A stretch of DNA of 64,000 nucleotides from Streptomyces sp. XY006 (GCF_002237655.1 NZ_NOKT01000013.1:1-64000); one strand, 5' to 3'. Shown: positions 26,292 to 34,193, numbered from the stretch's first letter. Translations and numbers: made by a program. The notes: generated by a model not told the origin, from the letters alone.

Positions 26292-26468
26292 GCGGACCTG
26301 CCGAGCAGCTCCGCGCATCCCTCGGTCGTTCTCGGCGGACCTGCCGAGCAGCTCCGCGCATCCCTCGGTCGTTCTCGGCGGACCCGCCGAGCAGCTCCGC
26401 GCACCCCTCGGTCGTTCTCGGCGGACCCGCCGAAACGTTCTCGGCGGACCCGCCGAAACGGGCCCGCC
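26291..26468. repeat. 43-bp tandem repeats between convergent genes
   Basis: A 43-bp unit starting GGCGGACCTGCCGAGCAGCT is repeated at 26291-26333, 26334-26376 and 26377-26419, the first two identical and the third with two changes, then come two truncated copies at 26420-26442 and 26443-26468. Each unit opens with the dyad GGCGG-acc-CGCC. The array fills the space between two convergent stop codons and can form serial hairpins, possibly a bidirectional terminator. Confidence 0.9.
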
Positions 26469-26474
26469 GGCCGG

Positions 26475-27131
26475 TCAGTTGCCCGCGACCGACTTCACGG
26501 CGACCGACACCGGCGCCGGCCCGCTGATCAGCTCCAGCGTGAGCCCGGCCGTCGCCGGGGTGTCCACCAGTTCCGCGAGAACGGCGGCCACGTCGTCGCG
26601 CGGGATCGGCCCGCGGCCCGTGTGCGCCTCCAGGCGGACGAGGCCGGTGCCGGCGTCGTCGGTGAGCTGACCGGGGCGCAGGATCGTCCAGTCCAGGGCG
26701 TCCAGACCCCGCACGTACGCGTCGGCCTCGCCCTTGGCACGCAAGTACACGTCGAAGATCTCGTCGCCCCGGTGCTCCGCGTCGGCGCCCATCGACGACA
26801 CGATCACGAAGCGCCGCACACCCGCCTTGACGGCCGCGTCCGCGAAGAGGACCGCCGCGGCCTTGTCGACCGTGTCCTTGCGGGCCGCCCCGCTGCCCGG
26901 GCCGGCGCCCGCCGCGAAGACCGCCGCGTCCGCGCCCCGGAGATGCTCCGCGACCTCGTCCACGGACGCCGACTCCAGGTCGAGCACGACCGGTTCGGCA
27001 CCGGCCTGCCGCAGGTCGTCGGCCTGTTCGGCCTTGCGGATGATCCCCGCCACCTCGTCCCCGCGCGCGGCGAGCAGCCGCTCCAGCCGCAACGCGATCT
27101 GACCATGACCACCAGCGATGACAATGCGCAT
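26475..27131 (-). CDS. NAD(P)-binding SDR-like protein (NAD(P)H-binding, atypical SDR)
   Basis: 218 residues from ATG at 27131. Nucleotide-binding MRIVIAGGHGQIALRLERLL (GxxGxxA), then acidic VVLDLES, ADAAVFAAGAGPGSG and the VIVSSMGAD segment, as in atypical SDRs of the YwnB/NmrA-like kind; WTILRPGQLTDDAGTG near 160 is the family hallmark. It lacks a classical YxxxK pair in a clear position. Substrate unknown; relatives include flavin reductases and redox sensors. Confidence 0.82.
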   Translation of the reverse strand: MRIVIAGGHGQIALRLERLLAARGDEVAGIIRKAEQADDLRQAGAEPVVLDLESASVDEVAEHLRGADAAVFAAGAGPGSGAARKDTVDKAAAVLFADAAVKAGVRRFVIVSSMGADAEHRGDEIFDVYLRAKGEADAYVRGLDALDWTILRPGQLTDDAGTGLVRLEAHTGRGPIPRDDVAAVLAELVDTPATAGLTLELISGPAPVSVAVKSVAGN

Positions 27132-27280
27132 GCCTTCGACCGTACGCCGGGACGGCCTCGCCCGCCGCACGACCCGTGCCACGCCACCGGCGCTCCGTCG
27201 ACCGCACGGCCAGAGCAGGGCCGCAAAGGCCGCGTCCGCCGTGCAACCGCACCCTCGTCACCGACGGCCCGCCCGTCGCC

Positions 27281-28534
27281 CTAGGACACCTGGCCCCGCC
27301 CCTGACGCGGCAACCCCAGCTCCACCGAGGCAGACGAACTGCAGTACTCCCGCACCGCGCTGGTCCGCGCCACTACGCGCCCCCGGTGCACGACCACCCG
27401 GCTGTACGCCAGCGAGAGCGCCCCCGCCAGCCGGTCCCCGCGCACCGCGAGCAACTCGGCCGGGAAACCCGCCTCCACCCGCACCTCGGGCAGCCCCAGC
27501 ACCGCCCGCGCCGACGAACTCACCGCCTCGTACGCCTCCTCGGGTGACAGCCCGTGCCGCGAGGCCAGCAGGAAGGCGGCTTCCAGGGGGTCGCCGCGCC
27601 CCACCGGGTTGGACACGTCCCGCAGTGCCCCGCTGCCGGCGGCCACCCGTACCCCGGCCGCGCGCAGCAGCCGTACGGGCGCCGTGCCCCGCCGGTCGAC
27701 CCCGCAGCAGCCGCCCTGCGGCAGGCACACCACCGCCACCCCGGCGGCGGCGAGCTGGTCCGCCGTCCGCGCGGCCACCTCGGAGGGCAGCCGGCCGAGG
27801 TCGCCGCACGGGCTGAGCGTCACCCCCGGGCGCAGTCCGCCCGCCATCGCCGCGAGCCGGGCCAGCCGCGCCGGATCCCCGGCGTCCGTGTGCAGGTCGA
27901 CGGGGCAGCCGTGCTCGGAGGCCACCTCCAGGACGGCCTCCACGTACCCCGTGGGATCCGGGTCGAGGTCGGGCCGGCCGCCCACCACCGAGGCGCCCAT
28001 CTTCACCGCGTCCCGCAGCACCGCCAGCCCGTCCGCCCCCGCCACACCGGTCAGCACCCGGGGCATCGCCACCGTCGTCAGCTCCGCCAGCCCCCGCAGC
28101 GCCCGCCGGGCCTGCAGCACCGCGGCCAGCGCGCCGAGCCCCTGGACGTCCCCCACGCGCACGTGCGCCCGCAGCGCCGTCGCCCCGTGCCCGAGCTGGA
28201 GCAGCGCGGCCTCGGTCGCCCGGCGCTGGACGTCCTGGGGCTCGTGGGAGACCGGGCCCTCGGTGTCGGCCGACAGGGCGGTGTCGGCGTGCGCGTGCGG
28301 CTCGGCCGGGGCCGGCAGCAGCAGATAGCCGCGCAGATCGACCCGGGCGCCGCACGCGCGCGTGCCGCCCAGGCTGCCGGCCGTGCCGACCGCCTCGATA
28401 CGCCCGCCGCCCAGCCGCACGTCCACGGTCCTGCCGTCGGTGAGCCGCGCCCCGCACAGCAGCAACGACGACGTCTCCCCGGGACCCGGCGAGGACGACG
28501 GGGGACGTGGCGGCTGCGGCTGGCTGTCGGGCAT
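27281..28534 (-). CDS. Amidohydrolase-family protein (cytosine-deaminase-like)
   Basis: 417 residues from the ATG at 28534, which has GGAG about six bases upstream; an ATG 15 codons earlier reads from repeat DNA and is less likely. TIM-barrel amidohydrolase: metal motif PHAHAD near residue 80, VDLHTDAG near 215 and the Asp segment GSGALRDVSNPVGRGDPLE near 310. The third metal ligand, normally His in a SHC motif, is replaced by LSPCGDLG, so catalysis may be altered or lost. Pro-rich N-terminus. Co-directional with the SDR gene, 149 bp apart. Confidence 0.72.
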   Translation of the reverse strand: MPDSQPQPPRPPSSSPGPGETSSLLLCGARLTDGRTVDVRLGGGRIEAVGTAGSLGGTRACGARVDLRGYLLLPAPAEPHAHADTALSADTEGPVSHEPQDVQRRATEAALLQLGHGATALRAHVRVGDVQGLGALAAVLQARRALRGLAELTTVAMPRVLTGVAGADGLAVLRDAVKMGASVVGGRPDLDPDPTGYVEAVLEVASEHGCPVDLHTDAGDPARLARLAAMAGGLRPGVTLSPCGDLGRLPSEVAARTADQLAAAGVAVVCLPQGGCCGVDRRGTAPVRLLRAAGVRVAAGSGALRDVSNPVGRGDPLEAAFLLASRHGLSPEEAYEAVSSSARAVLGLPEVRVEAGFPAELLAVRGDRLAGALSLAYSRVVVHRGRVVARTSAVREYCSSSASVELGLPRQGRGQVS

Positions 28535-28570
28535 CGCGCTCCAGGGGCTCGGGCTGTGCACGCGAGGACG

Positions 28571-28659
28571 CATGATCACGAGCAGGCATGATCACGAGCA
28601 GGCATGATCACGAGCAGGCATGATCACGAGCAAGCATGATCACGAGGACGCATGATCAC
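28571..28659. repeat. 16-bp tandem repeats containing TGATCA
   Basis: CATGATCACGAGCAGG is repeated at 28571, 28587, 28603, 28619 and 28635 with one to three changes in the last copies, and a sixth, partial copy at 28651-28659. The palindrome TGATCA recurs exactly every 16 bp. The array lies 37 bp upstream of the amidohydrolase start. The rest of the 28535-28894 gap has imprecise CCCCCTGTSGT repeats (28745-28790) and no gene. Confidence 0.9.
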
Positions 28660-28894
28660 TCAGAGTGAGTCGAGCCTAGGGCGGCCTCCCGCCCGTCGCG
28701 GGGAGGAGCGCAATAGTCGTACCGGTGTGGCCCCCGGTGCCGTCCCCCCTGTGGTCCCCCCTGTCGTCCCACTGTCGTCCCCCGTGTGATCCGGCGTGCG
28801 GAACGGCGGGCGCGCGGGGTGCGGGCGGCCCGGGCGGGTGCCTCGAAACGGATTTGGGCGAACGGCGGGCGAGCGTGTAATGTCTTCATCGCTC

Positions 28895-28967
28895 GCCCCA
28901 ATAGCTCAGTCGGCAGAGCGTCTCCATGGTAAGGAGAAGGTCAACGGTTCGATTCCGTTTTGGGGCT
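28895..28967 (+). tRNA. tRNA-Thr (GGU)
   Basis: 73 nt. Acceptor GCCCCAA (28895-28901) pairs with TTGGGGC (28960-28966); D arm GCTC-AGTCGGCA-GAGC; anticodon loop ATGGTAA gives GGU; T arm AACGG-TTCGATT-CCGTT. CCA not encoded. Confidence 0.96.
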
Positions 28968-29012
28968 CTGGTGTGACTGGTTCCGTCGCGAGGCGGGGCC
29001 GGACCACATCAA

Positions 29013-29085
29013 AGCGGTGTAGCTCAGTCGGTAGAGCAAGCGGCTCATAATCGCTGTGTCACCGGTTCAAGTCCGGTCACCGCTA
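29013..29085 (+). tRNA. tRNA-Met (CAU), elongator type
   Basis: 73 nt. Acceptor AGCGGTG (29013-29019) pairs with CACCGCT (29078-29084); anticodon loop CTCATAA gives CAU; T arm ACCGG-TTCAAGT-CCGGT. The paired first acceptor base and lack of GGG-CCC anticodon stem pairs argue for elongator rather than initiator. It lies 45 bp after tRNA-Thr and probably shares its transcript and that of rpmG. Confidence 0.93.
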
Positions 29086-29090
29086 CTCTC

Positions 29091-29128
29091 AGTAGCCGAT
29101 TGCGGGGTCGGTCCTTCGATCGGCTACT
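29091..29128 (+). terminator. Hairpin between tRNA-Met and rpmG
   Basis: Arms AGTAGCCGAT (29091-29100) and ATCGGCTACT (29119-29128) form a perfect 10-bp stem with an 18-nt loop, starting six bases after the tRNA and followed by TCTTCTTG. Could be a terminator or a processing signal releasing the tRNAs from a tRNA-rpmG transcript. Confidence 0.55.
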
Positions 29129-29173
29129 CTTCTTGCGTTAAACAGTCCATCCGTTCGTCTTAGGAGCACTCAC

Positions 29174-29338
29174 GTGGCTGCCACCGACGTCCGCCCGAAG
29201 ATCACGCTGGCCTGCGTGGAGTGCAAGGAGCGGAACTACATCACCAAGAAGAACCGGCGTAACAACCCGGATCGCCTGGAGATGAAGAAGCACTGCCCGC
29301 GTTGCAACGCGCACACCGCGCACCGCGAAACGCGATAA
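29174..29338 (+). CDS. rpmG: 50S ribosomal protein L33 (zinc-binding form)
   Basis: 54 residues, GTG start with TAGGAG ten bases upstream. Reads VAATDVRPKITLACVECKER and ends HCPRCNAHTAHRETR. Two CxxC pairs (Cys14/Cys17 and Cys41/Cys44) show it is the zinc-ribbon C-plus paralogue; streptomycetes also carry a cysteine-free copy expressed under zinc starvation. Located directly after tRNA-Thr and tRNA-Met. Confidence 0.95.
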   Translation: MAATDVRPKITLACVECKERNYITKKNRRNNPDRLEMKKHCPRCNAHTAHRETR

Positions 29339-29353
29339 ATCAGGCTCGTACAC

Positions 29354-29385
29354 GAGGCCGCTCCCGAGAGATCGGGGGCGGCCTC
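29354..29385 (+). terminator. rpmG terminator
   Basis: Arms GAGGCCGCTCCCG (29354-29366) and CGGGGGCGGCCTC (29373-29385), a 13-bp stem with one G-U pair and a 6-nt loop, 15 bp after the rpmG stop. Confidence 0.8.
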
Positions 29386-29438
29386 GCGTCGTTGAGTGAC
29401 CCATACCGGTCAGTAGAGCTACCAGGAGGTGCCGAGCC

Positions 29439-29891
29439 ATGGCGCTCGACCAGTCCTTCGTGGGGCGGACGTACCCGCCCACCGCGCCCTACGAGGTGGG
29501 CCGCGAGAAGATCCGTGAGTTCGCCGAGGCGGTCGGGGACGCCCATCCGGCGTACACGGACGCGGAGGCCGCCAAGGCGCTCGGCCACCCCGACGTGATC
29601 GCCCCGCCGACCTTCGTGTTCTCGATCACCTTCAAGGCCGCGGGCGAGGTCGTCCAGGACCCCCAGCTCGGTCTGGACTACAGCCGCGTGGTGCACGGCG
29701 ACCAGAAGTTCGCCTACCGCCGCCCGGTGCGGGCCGGTGACCGGCTCACCGTCACCTCGACCATCGAGTCGATCAAGTCCCTCGCGGGCAACGACATCCT
29801 GGACATCCGCGGCGAGGTCCACGACGAGGCCGGCGAGCACGTCGTGACCGCCTGGACCAAGCTCGTGGCCCGCGCGGCCGAGGAGGCGTGA
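29439..29891 (+). CDS. MaoC N-terminal-like dehydratase subunit (HadA-type, UPF0336)
   Basis: 150 residues, ATG with GGAGGTG upstream. Hot-dog fold without the full catalytic motif: starts FVGRTYPPTAPYEVGREKIREFAEAVGD, then VIAPPTFVFSITFKAAG and a C-terminal beta half VTSTIESIKSLAGNDILDIRGE. Pairs with the next gene, which supplies the hydratase motif, as HadA/HadB heterodimers do in mycobacterial fatty-acid elongation. Streptomycetes make no mycolic acids, so the substrate is another acyl-ACP or acyl-CoA. Confidence 0.85.
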   Translation: MALDQSFVGRTYPPTAPYEVGREKIREFAEAVGDAHPAYTDAEAAKALGHPDVIAPPTFVFSITFKAAGEVVQDPQLGLDYSRVVHGDQKFAYRRPVRAGDRLTVTSTIESIKSLAGNDILDIRGEVHDEAGEHVVTAWTKLVARAAEEA

Positions 29892-30328
29892 GCGATCCCA
29901 TGACGGCGAAGATCTCCTACTCCGACGTCGAGGTCGGCACGGAACTGCCCGCGCAGACCTTCCCCGTGACCCGCGCCACCCTCGTCCAGTACGCGGGTGC
30001 CTCCGGTGACTTCAACCCGATCCACTGGAACGAGAAGTTCGCCAAGGAGGTCGGTCTGCCGGACGTCATCGCCCACGGCATGTTCACGATGGCCGAGGCG
30101 ATCCGCGTGGTGACCGACTGGGCCGGCGACCCGGGTGCCGTCGTCGAGTACGGCGTCCGCTTCACCAAGCCCGTCGTCGTCCCCAACGACGACCAGGGCG
30201 CCGTGATCGAGGTGGCCGGCAAGGTCGCGGCCAAGCTCGACGACAACACCGTCCGCGTGGACCTGACGGCGACCTGCGCCGGGCAGAAGGTGCTCGGCAT
30301 GTCGCGGGCGGTCGTCCGGCTGGCCTGA
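29888..30328 (+). CDS. MaoC-family dehydratase (HadB-type)
   Basis: 146 residues from the GTG overlapping the previous stop (GTGA); an ATG four codons later (29900) is equally possible. The hydratase-2 motif YAGASGDFNPIHWNEKFAKE carries the Asp and His of the active site, followed by LPDVIAHGMFTMAEAIRVV. With the upstream partner it should catalyse (3R)-hydroxyacyl dehydration. Confidence 0.9.
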   Translation: MSDPMTAKISYSDVEVGTELPAQTFPVTRATLVQYAGASGDFNPIHWNEKFAKEVGLPDVIAHGMFTMAEAIRVVTDWAGDPGAVVEYGVRFTKPVVVPNDDQGAVIEVAGKVAAKLDDNTVRVDLTATCAGQKVLGMSRAVVRLA

Positions 30329-30350
30329 GCCGGCGAGAGAGACGAGGTCA

Positions 30351-30380
30351 GGGGCGCCCTTCCGCCGGAGGGCGCCCCTT
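30351..30380 (+). terminator. Terminator of the dehydratase pair
   Basis: Perfect 10-bp stem GGGGCGCCCT (30351-30360) with its complement at 30369-30378 and an 8-nt loop, followed by TTTCTC. Confidence 0.85.
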
Positions 30381-30405
30381 TCTCGCGAGATCCGGCGGTA
30401 CCCGC

Positions 30406-30435
30406 TTGACGTAGTTAGTGATTGAGTACTAACTT
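30406..30435 (+). promoter_or_regulatory. TetR-gene promoter with overlapping operator
   Basis: TTGACG (30406-30411), 18-bp spacer, TAACTT (30430-30435). Inside it lies a perfect palindrome AGTTAGT-N8-ACTAACT (30413-30434). The -10 ends seven bases before the ATG at 30442, so the transcript is probably leaderless. A matching half-site pair lies before the MFS gene. Confidence 0.7.
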
Positions 30436-30441
30436 AGCTCC

Positions 30442-31011
30442 ATGCCCAGGATGAGTGCGGAGGAGCGGCGCGAGAGCGTCATCCGGGCCGCGATGACCGA
30501 GTTCGCCCGCGGTGGTTACCACGGCACGTCGACCGAGGCGATCGCCCGGCGCGTCGGGGTCTCGCAGCCCTACCTGTTCCGGCTCTTCCCGGGCAAGAAG
30601 GCGATCTTCCTGGCGGCGGCCGAGCGCTGTGTGGAGGACACCATCCGCACCTTCGCGGAGGCCTCCGAGGGTCTCGAAGGCGAGGAGGCCCTGCACGCCA
30701 TGGGGAACGCGTACACCAAGGTCATCGAGGAGCGGCCCGAGCGGCTCCTGATGCAGATGCAGATGTACGTCGCCGTGAAGGCCGCCGAGGAGGAGGGCGA
30801 CCACGAGTTCGGCGAGTCGGTGCGGGCCGGCTGGATGCGGCTGTGGGACACCGTCCATCTGCCGCTCGGGGCGGATCCCGGCGAGACGACGCAGTTCATG
30901 GCGTACGGCATGCTCATCAACTGCCTGGTCGCCATGGGCTTCCCGCCCGAGCACCGCGTCTGGGAGGGCATGTACCCCTCGGCGCGTGCTCAGGGGCGGC
31001 TGCAGCACTGA
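30442..31011 (+). CDS. TetR-family transcriptional regulator
   Basis: 189 residues. N-terminal helix-turn-helix (about 8-55): RRESVIRAAMTEFARGGYHGTSTEAIARRVGVSQPYLFRLFPGKK. The C-terminal ligand domain is helical and unspecific. It lies between two copies of the same operator, one over its own promoter and one before the downstream MFS gene, so it most likely represses both. Ligand unknown, presumably a substrate of the pump. Confidence 0.92.
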   Translation: MPRMSAEERRESVIRAAMTEFARGGYHGTSTEAIARRVGVSQPYLFRLFPGKKAIFLAAAERCVEDTIRTFAEASEGLEGEEALHAMGNAYTKVIEERPERLLMQMQMYVAVKAAEEEGDHEFGESVRAGWMRLWDTVHLPLGADPGETTQFMAYGMLINCLVAMGFPPEHRVWEGMYPSARAQGRLQH

Positions 31012-31052
31012 CCTGTGAGGGCGTGTGCACGGCGCCTTCTTCTGTCCGCGAA

Positions 31053-31073
31053 AGTTAGTAATCAATAACTAAT
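31053..31073 (+). promoter_or_regulatory. Second TetR operator, before the MFS gene
   Basis: AGTTAGT-N8-ACTAAT keeps the TTAGT-N8-ACTAA core of the operator at 30413-30434 with identical spacing. It lies 40 bp upstream of the MFS start, in an AT-rich patch between the two genes. Confidence 0.7.
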
Positions 31074-31112
31074 CGATCATCGCAGAGACACGCACACACT
31101 TCTGGGGGAGCG

Positions 31113-32549
31113 ATGTCACAGCAGACCGCACGCCGCGGGGGAGCCGCCTGGGCCCTCGTCATCACCAGCGTCGCCGGATTCATGGCGGCCCTCGACAACC
31201 TCGTCGTCACCACCGCCCTGCCCTCCATCCGCGAGGACCTCGGCGGCGGCCTGCACGACCTGGAATGGACCGTGAGCGCCTACACGCTCACCTTCGCCGT
31301 CCTGCTGATGTTCGGCGCGGCCCTCGGCGACCGATTCGGCCGCCGCCGGCTCTTCCTCGCCGGACTCGCCGTCTTCACCGGCGCCTCCGCCGCGGCGGCC
31401 ATGGCGCCCGGCATCGACTCCCTCATCGCCGCCCGCGCGGTCCAGGGAGCCGGCGCGGCCGTGATGATGCCACTGACCCTCACCCTGCTGACCGCGGCCG
31501 TGCCCGCCGCCAAACGCGGCATGGCCTACGGCATCTGGGGAGCCGTCAACGGACTCGCCGTCGCCTCCGGGCCGCTGGTCGGCGGCACCCTCACCGAACA
31601 CATCTCCTGGCAGTGGATCTTCTGGCTGAACGTCCCGCTCGGCCTGGCCCTGCTGCCGCTGGCCCGCCTCCGTCTCGCCGAGTCCCACGGCACCGGAGCC
31701 CCGCTCGACATCCCCGGCACGCTGCTCGCCAGCGGTGGCCTCTTCGGCATCGTCTACGGCCTGGTCCGCGGTCCCGTCGACGGCTGGACCGGCGGCCTGG
31801 TCCTCACGGGCCTGTTCACGGGCACGGCCCTGCTGGCCGGCTTCGTCCTCTACAGCACCCGCGCCAAGAACCCCATGCTCCCCATGCGGCTGTTCCGCTC
31901 CCGGGCGTTCTCCGGGATCAACGCGGCGAGCCTGCTGATGTTCCTCGGCATGTTCGGCTCGATCTTCCTGCTCAGCCAGTACATGCAGGGCGTCCTCGGC
32001 TACTCGCCCACCGAGGCCGGCCTTCGGATGCTGCCCTGGACCGGCATGCCGATGCTCATCGCCCCCGTCGCCGGCATCCTGGCCGACCGGATCGGCGGCC
32101 GCCCGGTCGTCGCCGCGGGACTCTTCCTCCAGGCCCTCGGCCTCGGCTACATGGCGGTCGTGGCCACGGCGGAGGCCTCCTACGCCGCCCAGCTGCCCGC
32201 CCTGATCATCAGCGGCGTCGGCATGGCCCTGTTCTTCGCCCCCGCCTCCCACCTGGTCATGTCCAGCGTGCTGCCCCGGGAGCAGGGCATCGCCTCCGGC
32301 GCGAACAACGCCCTGCGCGAGGTCGGCGGAGCGCTCGGCATCGCCGTCATGGCGTCGATCTTCTCCGCCCAGGGCGGCTACGAGACCGGCCAGACCTTCG
32401 TCGACGGCATGCGGCCCGCCCTGGTCACGGGCTCCGCGGTGGTCGCCCTGGCGGGTGTCGCGGCCCTGCTGATCCCGAGCCGCCGCCGCACCGGGCCGCA
32501 GGCCGCCCCGGCCGGACCGGCACCGGTCCTGGAGACGGCCTCCCACTGA
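31113..32549 (+). CDS. DHA2-family MFS efflux transporter
   Basis: 478 residues, ATG preceded by GGGGGAG. Fourteen helices; motif DNLVVTTALPSIREDLG near 28, motif A GDRFGRRRLFLAG near 70, and motif C region GLAVASGPLVGGTLTEHISWQWIFWLN near 145-170. A proton-driven drug exporter controlled by the adjacent TetR protein. Substrate unknown. Confidence 0.92.
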   Translation: MSQQTARRGGAAWALVITSVAGFMAALDNLVVTTALPSIREDLGGGLHDLEWTVSAYTLTFAVLLMFGAALGDRFGRRRLFLAGLAVFTGASAAAAMAPGIDSLIAARAVQGAGAAVMMPLTLTLLTAAVPAAKRGMAYGIWGAVNGLAVASGPLVGGTLTEHISWQWIFWLNVPLGLALLPLARLRLAESHGTGAPLDIPGTLLASGGLFGIVYGLVRGPVDGWTGGLVLTGLFTGTALLAGFVLYSTRAKNPMLPMRLFRSRAFSGINAASLLMFLGMFGSIFLLSQYMQGVLGYSPTEAGLRMLPWTGMPMLIAPVAGILADRIGGRPVVAAGLFLQALGLGYMAVVATAEASYAAQLPALIISGVGMALFFAPASHLVMSSVLPREQGIASGANNALREVGGALGIAVMASIFSAQGGYETGQTFVDGMRPALVTGSAVVALAGVAALLIPSRRRTGPQAAPAGPAPVLETASH

Positions 32550-32589
32550 CGCCCCAGCACTCTCAGGACCCCGACAAGGAGAAACGGCC

Positions 32590-32970
32590 ATGCCCACCCT
32601 CCCCTGGACCGTCCCGAACACCCCGCCCCACGGCACCGAGGTGCACGTCTTCGCCTCCCGCTTCGAGACCCGCACCCTGTGGGGAGCGATGAAGTTCCTC
32701 GCCGGCACCCCCGCCGTCTGGCGGCAGGTCCGCCGCAGCCCCGGTGCCTACGGGGCGACCCTGAGGGCGCAGCCCTTCCGGCGGACCTTCTGGACCCTGT
32801 CGGCCTGGGAGTCGAAGGACGCGCTCCACGCCTTCGCCCGCGCGGGCGCCCACGCACCCGCCTCCCGGGGCCTGGCCCCGCAGATGAGGGACGCGGCCTT
32901 CATCACCTGGCAGGCGAGCAGCGAGGACCTCCCGATCCCCTGGAGCGAGGCGCTGCGCCGCCTGCCCTGA
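32590..32970 (+). CDS. DUF3291/ABM-like small protein
   Basis: 126 residues, ATG with AAGGAGA upstream, 40 bp after the MFS gene and probably in its operon. Contains SAWESKDALHAFARAGAH, typical of dimeric alpha-beta-barrel proteins of the antibiotic-biosynthesis-monooxygenase kind. No catalytic residues can be named. May modify or bind the compound exported by the neighbouring pump; that is inference. Confidence 0.7.
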   Translation: MPTLPWTVPNTPPHGTEVHVFASRFETRTLWGAMKFLAGTPAVWRQVRRSPGAYGATLRAQPFRRTFWTLSAWESKDALHAFARAGAHAPASRGLAPQMRDAAFITWQASSEDLPIPWSEALRRLP

Positions 32971-32986
32971 CAGCCACCACGCACGC

Positions 32987-33019
32987 GTGCGGCCCTCGTC
33001 CGTCCGACGGGGGCCGCAC
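32987..33019 (+). terminator. Terminator upstream of murB
   Basis: 14-bp stem GTGCGGCCCTCGTC (32987-33000) with GACGGGGGCCGCAC (33006-33019), one G-U and a 5-nt loop. Flanked on both sides by GCACGCGTGCG copies. It ends only 22 bp before the earliest possible murB start. Confidence 0.7.
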
Positions 33020-33065
33020 GCACGCGTGCGGGGGAGCTCCGATGCCGTCTCGTACTCTTGAGCCC

Positions 33066-34121
33066 GTGCAGGAACTCCACGACGCCCCCCTCGCCCCCCT
33101 GACCACCTTCCGGCTGGGCGGCCCCGCCACCCGGCTGGTCACCGCCACGACGGACGACGAGGTCATCGCCGTCGTCCGGGAAGCCGACGAGACGGGGACG
33201 CCCCTGCTGCTCATCGGCGGCGGCTCGAACCTGGTCATCGGCGACAAGGGCTTCGACGGCACCGCCCTCGTCATCGCCACCGAGGGGTTCTCCCTCGACG
33301 GCACACGGCTGGAACTGGCGGCCGGCGAGGTCTGGACCGACGCCGTCGCCCGCACGGTCGAGTCGGGCCTGGCCGGAATCGAGTGCCTGGCCGGCATCCC
33401 CGGCTCGGCGGGCGCGACGCCCATCCAGAACGTCGGGGCGTACGGCCAGGAGGTCTCCGCCACGATCACCGAGGTCGTCGCCTACGACCGCCGCAGCGGC
33501 GAGACGGTCACCCTCTCCAACGAGGAGTGCGCCTTCTCCTACCGCCACAGCCGCTTCAAGTCCGACCCCGAGCGCTACGTGGTCCTGCGCGTCCGCTTCG
33601 CCCTGGAGGACGCCGGCGGCCTCTCCGCGCCGCTGCGGTACGCCGAGACAGCCCGGGCGCTCGGAGTGGAGCCGGGCGAGCGCGTCCCGCTCGCCTCGGC
33701 GCGTGAGACGGTGCTCAAGCTGCGGGCCGGCAAGGGCATGGTCCTGGACCCCGAGGACCACGACACGTGGTCGGCCGGGTCGTTCTTCACCAACCCGATC
33801 CTCACGGACCCGGACTTCGAGACGTTCCGGGCCCGGGTGCGCGACCGGCTCGGCGACGGGGTGGAGCCGCCGGCGTACCCGGCGGGCGAGGGCCGCACCA
33901 AGACCTCCGCGGCCTGGCTGATCGACAAGGCGGGCTTCACGAAGGGGTACGGCGACGGGCCGGCCCGCATCTCCACGAAGCACACGCTGGCGCTGACGAA
34001 CCGGGGCAGCGCGACGACGGAGGATCTTCTGGCCCTGGCCCGTGAGGTCGTGGCCGGTGTCCACGAGGCCTTCGGAATCACGCTGGTCAACGAGCCGGTG
34101 ACGGTCGGAGTCAGCCTGTAG
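33066..34121 (+). CDS. murB: UDP-N-acetylenolpyruvoylglucosamine reductase
   Basis: 351 residues from the GTG at 33066 (VQELHDAPLAPLTTFRLGGPA), the length of the S. coelicolor protein. An ATG at 33042 (MPSRTLEPVQEL) has the better ribosome site, GGGGGAG, and would add eight residues. FAD domain: LLIGGGSNLVIGDKG near 55 and AGIPGSAGATPIQNVGAYGQE near 120; catalytic Ser in SAGSFFTNPI and Glu near the C-terminus (NEPVTVGVSL region). It reduces the enolpyruvyl group to give UDP-MurNAc in peptidoglycan synthesis, in the cytoplasm with NADPH. Confidence 0.95.
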   Translation: MQELHDAPLAPLTTFRLGGPATRLVTATTDDEVIAVVREADETGTPLLLIGGGSNLVIGDKGFDGTALVIATEGFSLDGTRLELAAGEVWTDAVARTVESGLAGIECLAGIPGSAGATPIQNVGAYGQEVSATITEVVAYDRRSGETVTLSNEECAFSYRHSRFKSDPERYVVLRVRFALEDAGGLSAPLRYAETARALGVEPGERVPLASARETVLKLRAGKGMVLDPEDHDTWSAGSFFTNPILTDPDFETFRARVRDRLGDGVEPPAYPAGEGRTKTSAAWLIDKAGFTKGYGDGPARISTKHTLALTNRGSATTEDLLALAREVVAGVHEAFGITLVNEPVTVGVSL

Positions 34122-34193
34122 CCACCACGGCATCGCTGCCGGCGCCGGGTGGGCCCGCAACCCGGCGTAGCGGGACACCGCCGCGCCCACCCT

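Noticed and set aside
26291..26468. CRISPR-like appearance of the 43-bp repeats
   Set aside because: Repeats are directly abutting with no unique spacers, and no cas genes are near.
28571..28659. CRISPR array at the 16-bp repeats
   Set aside because: Units are contiguous, only 16 bp and without spacers; simple tandem repeat.
31116..32708. 530-codon minus-strand frame opposite the MFS gene
   Set aside because: Shadow of the transporter; the plus strand has 14 clear helices and family motifs.
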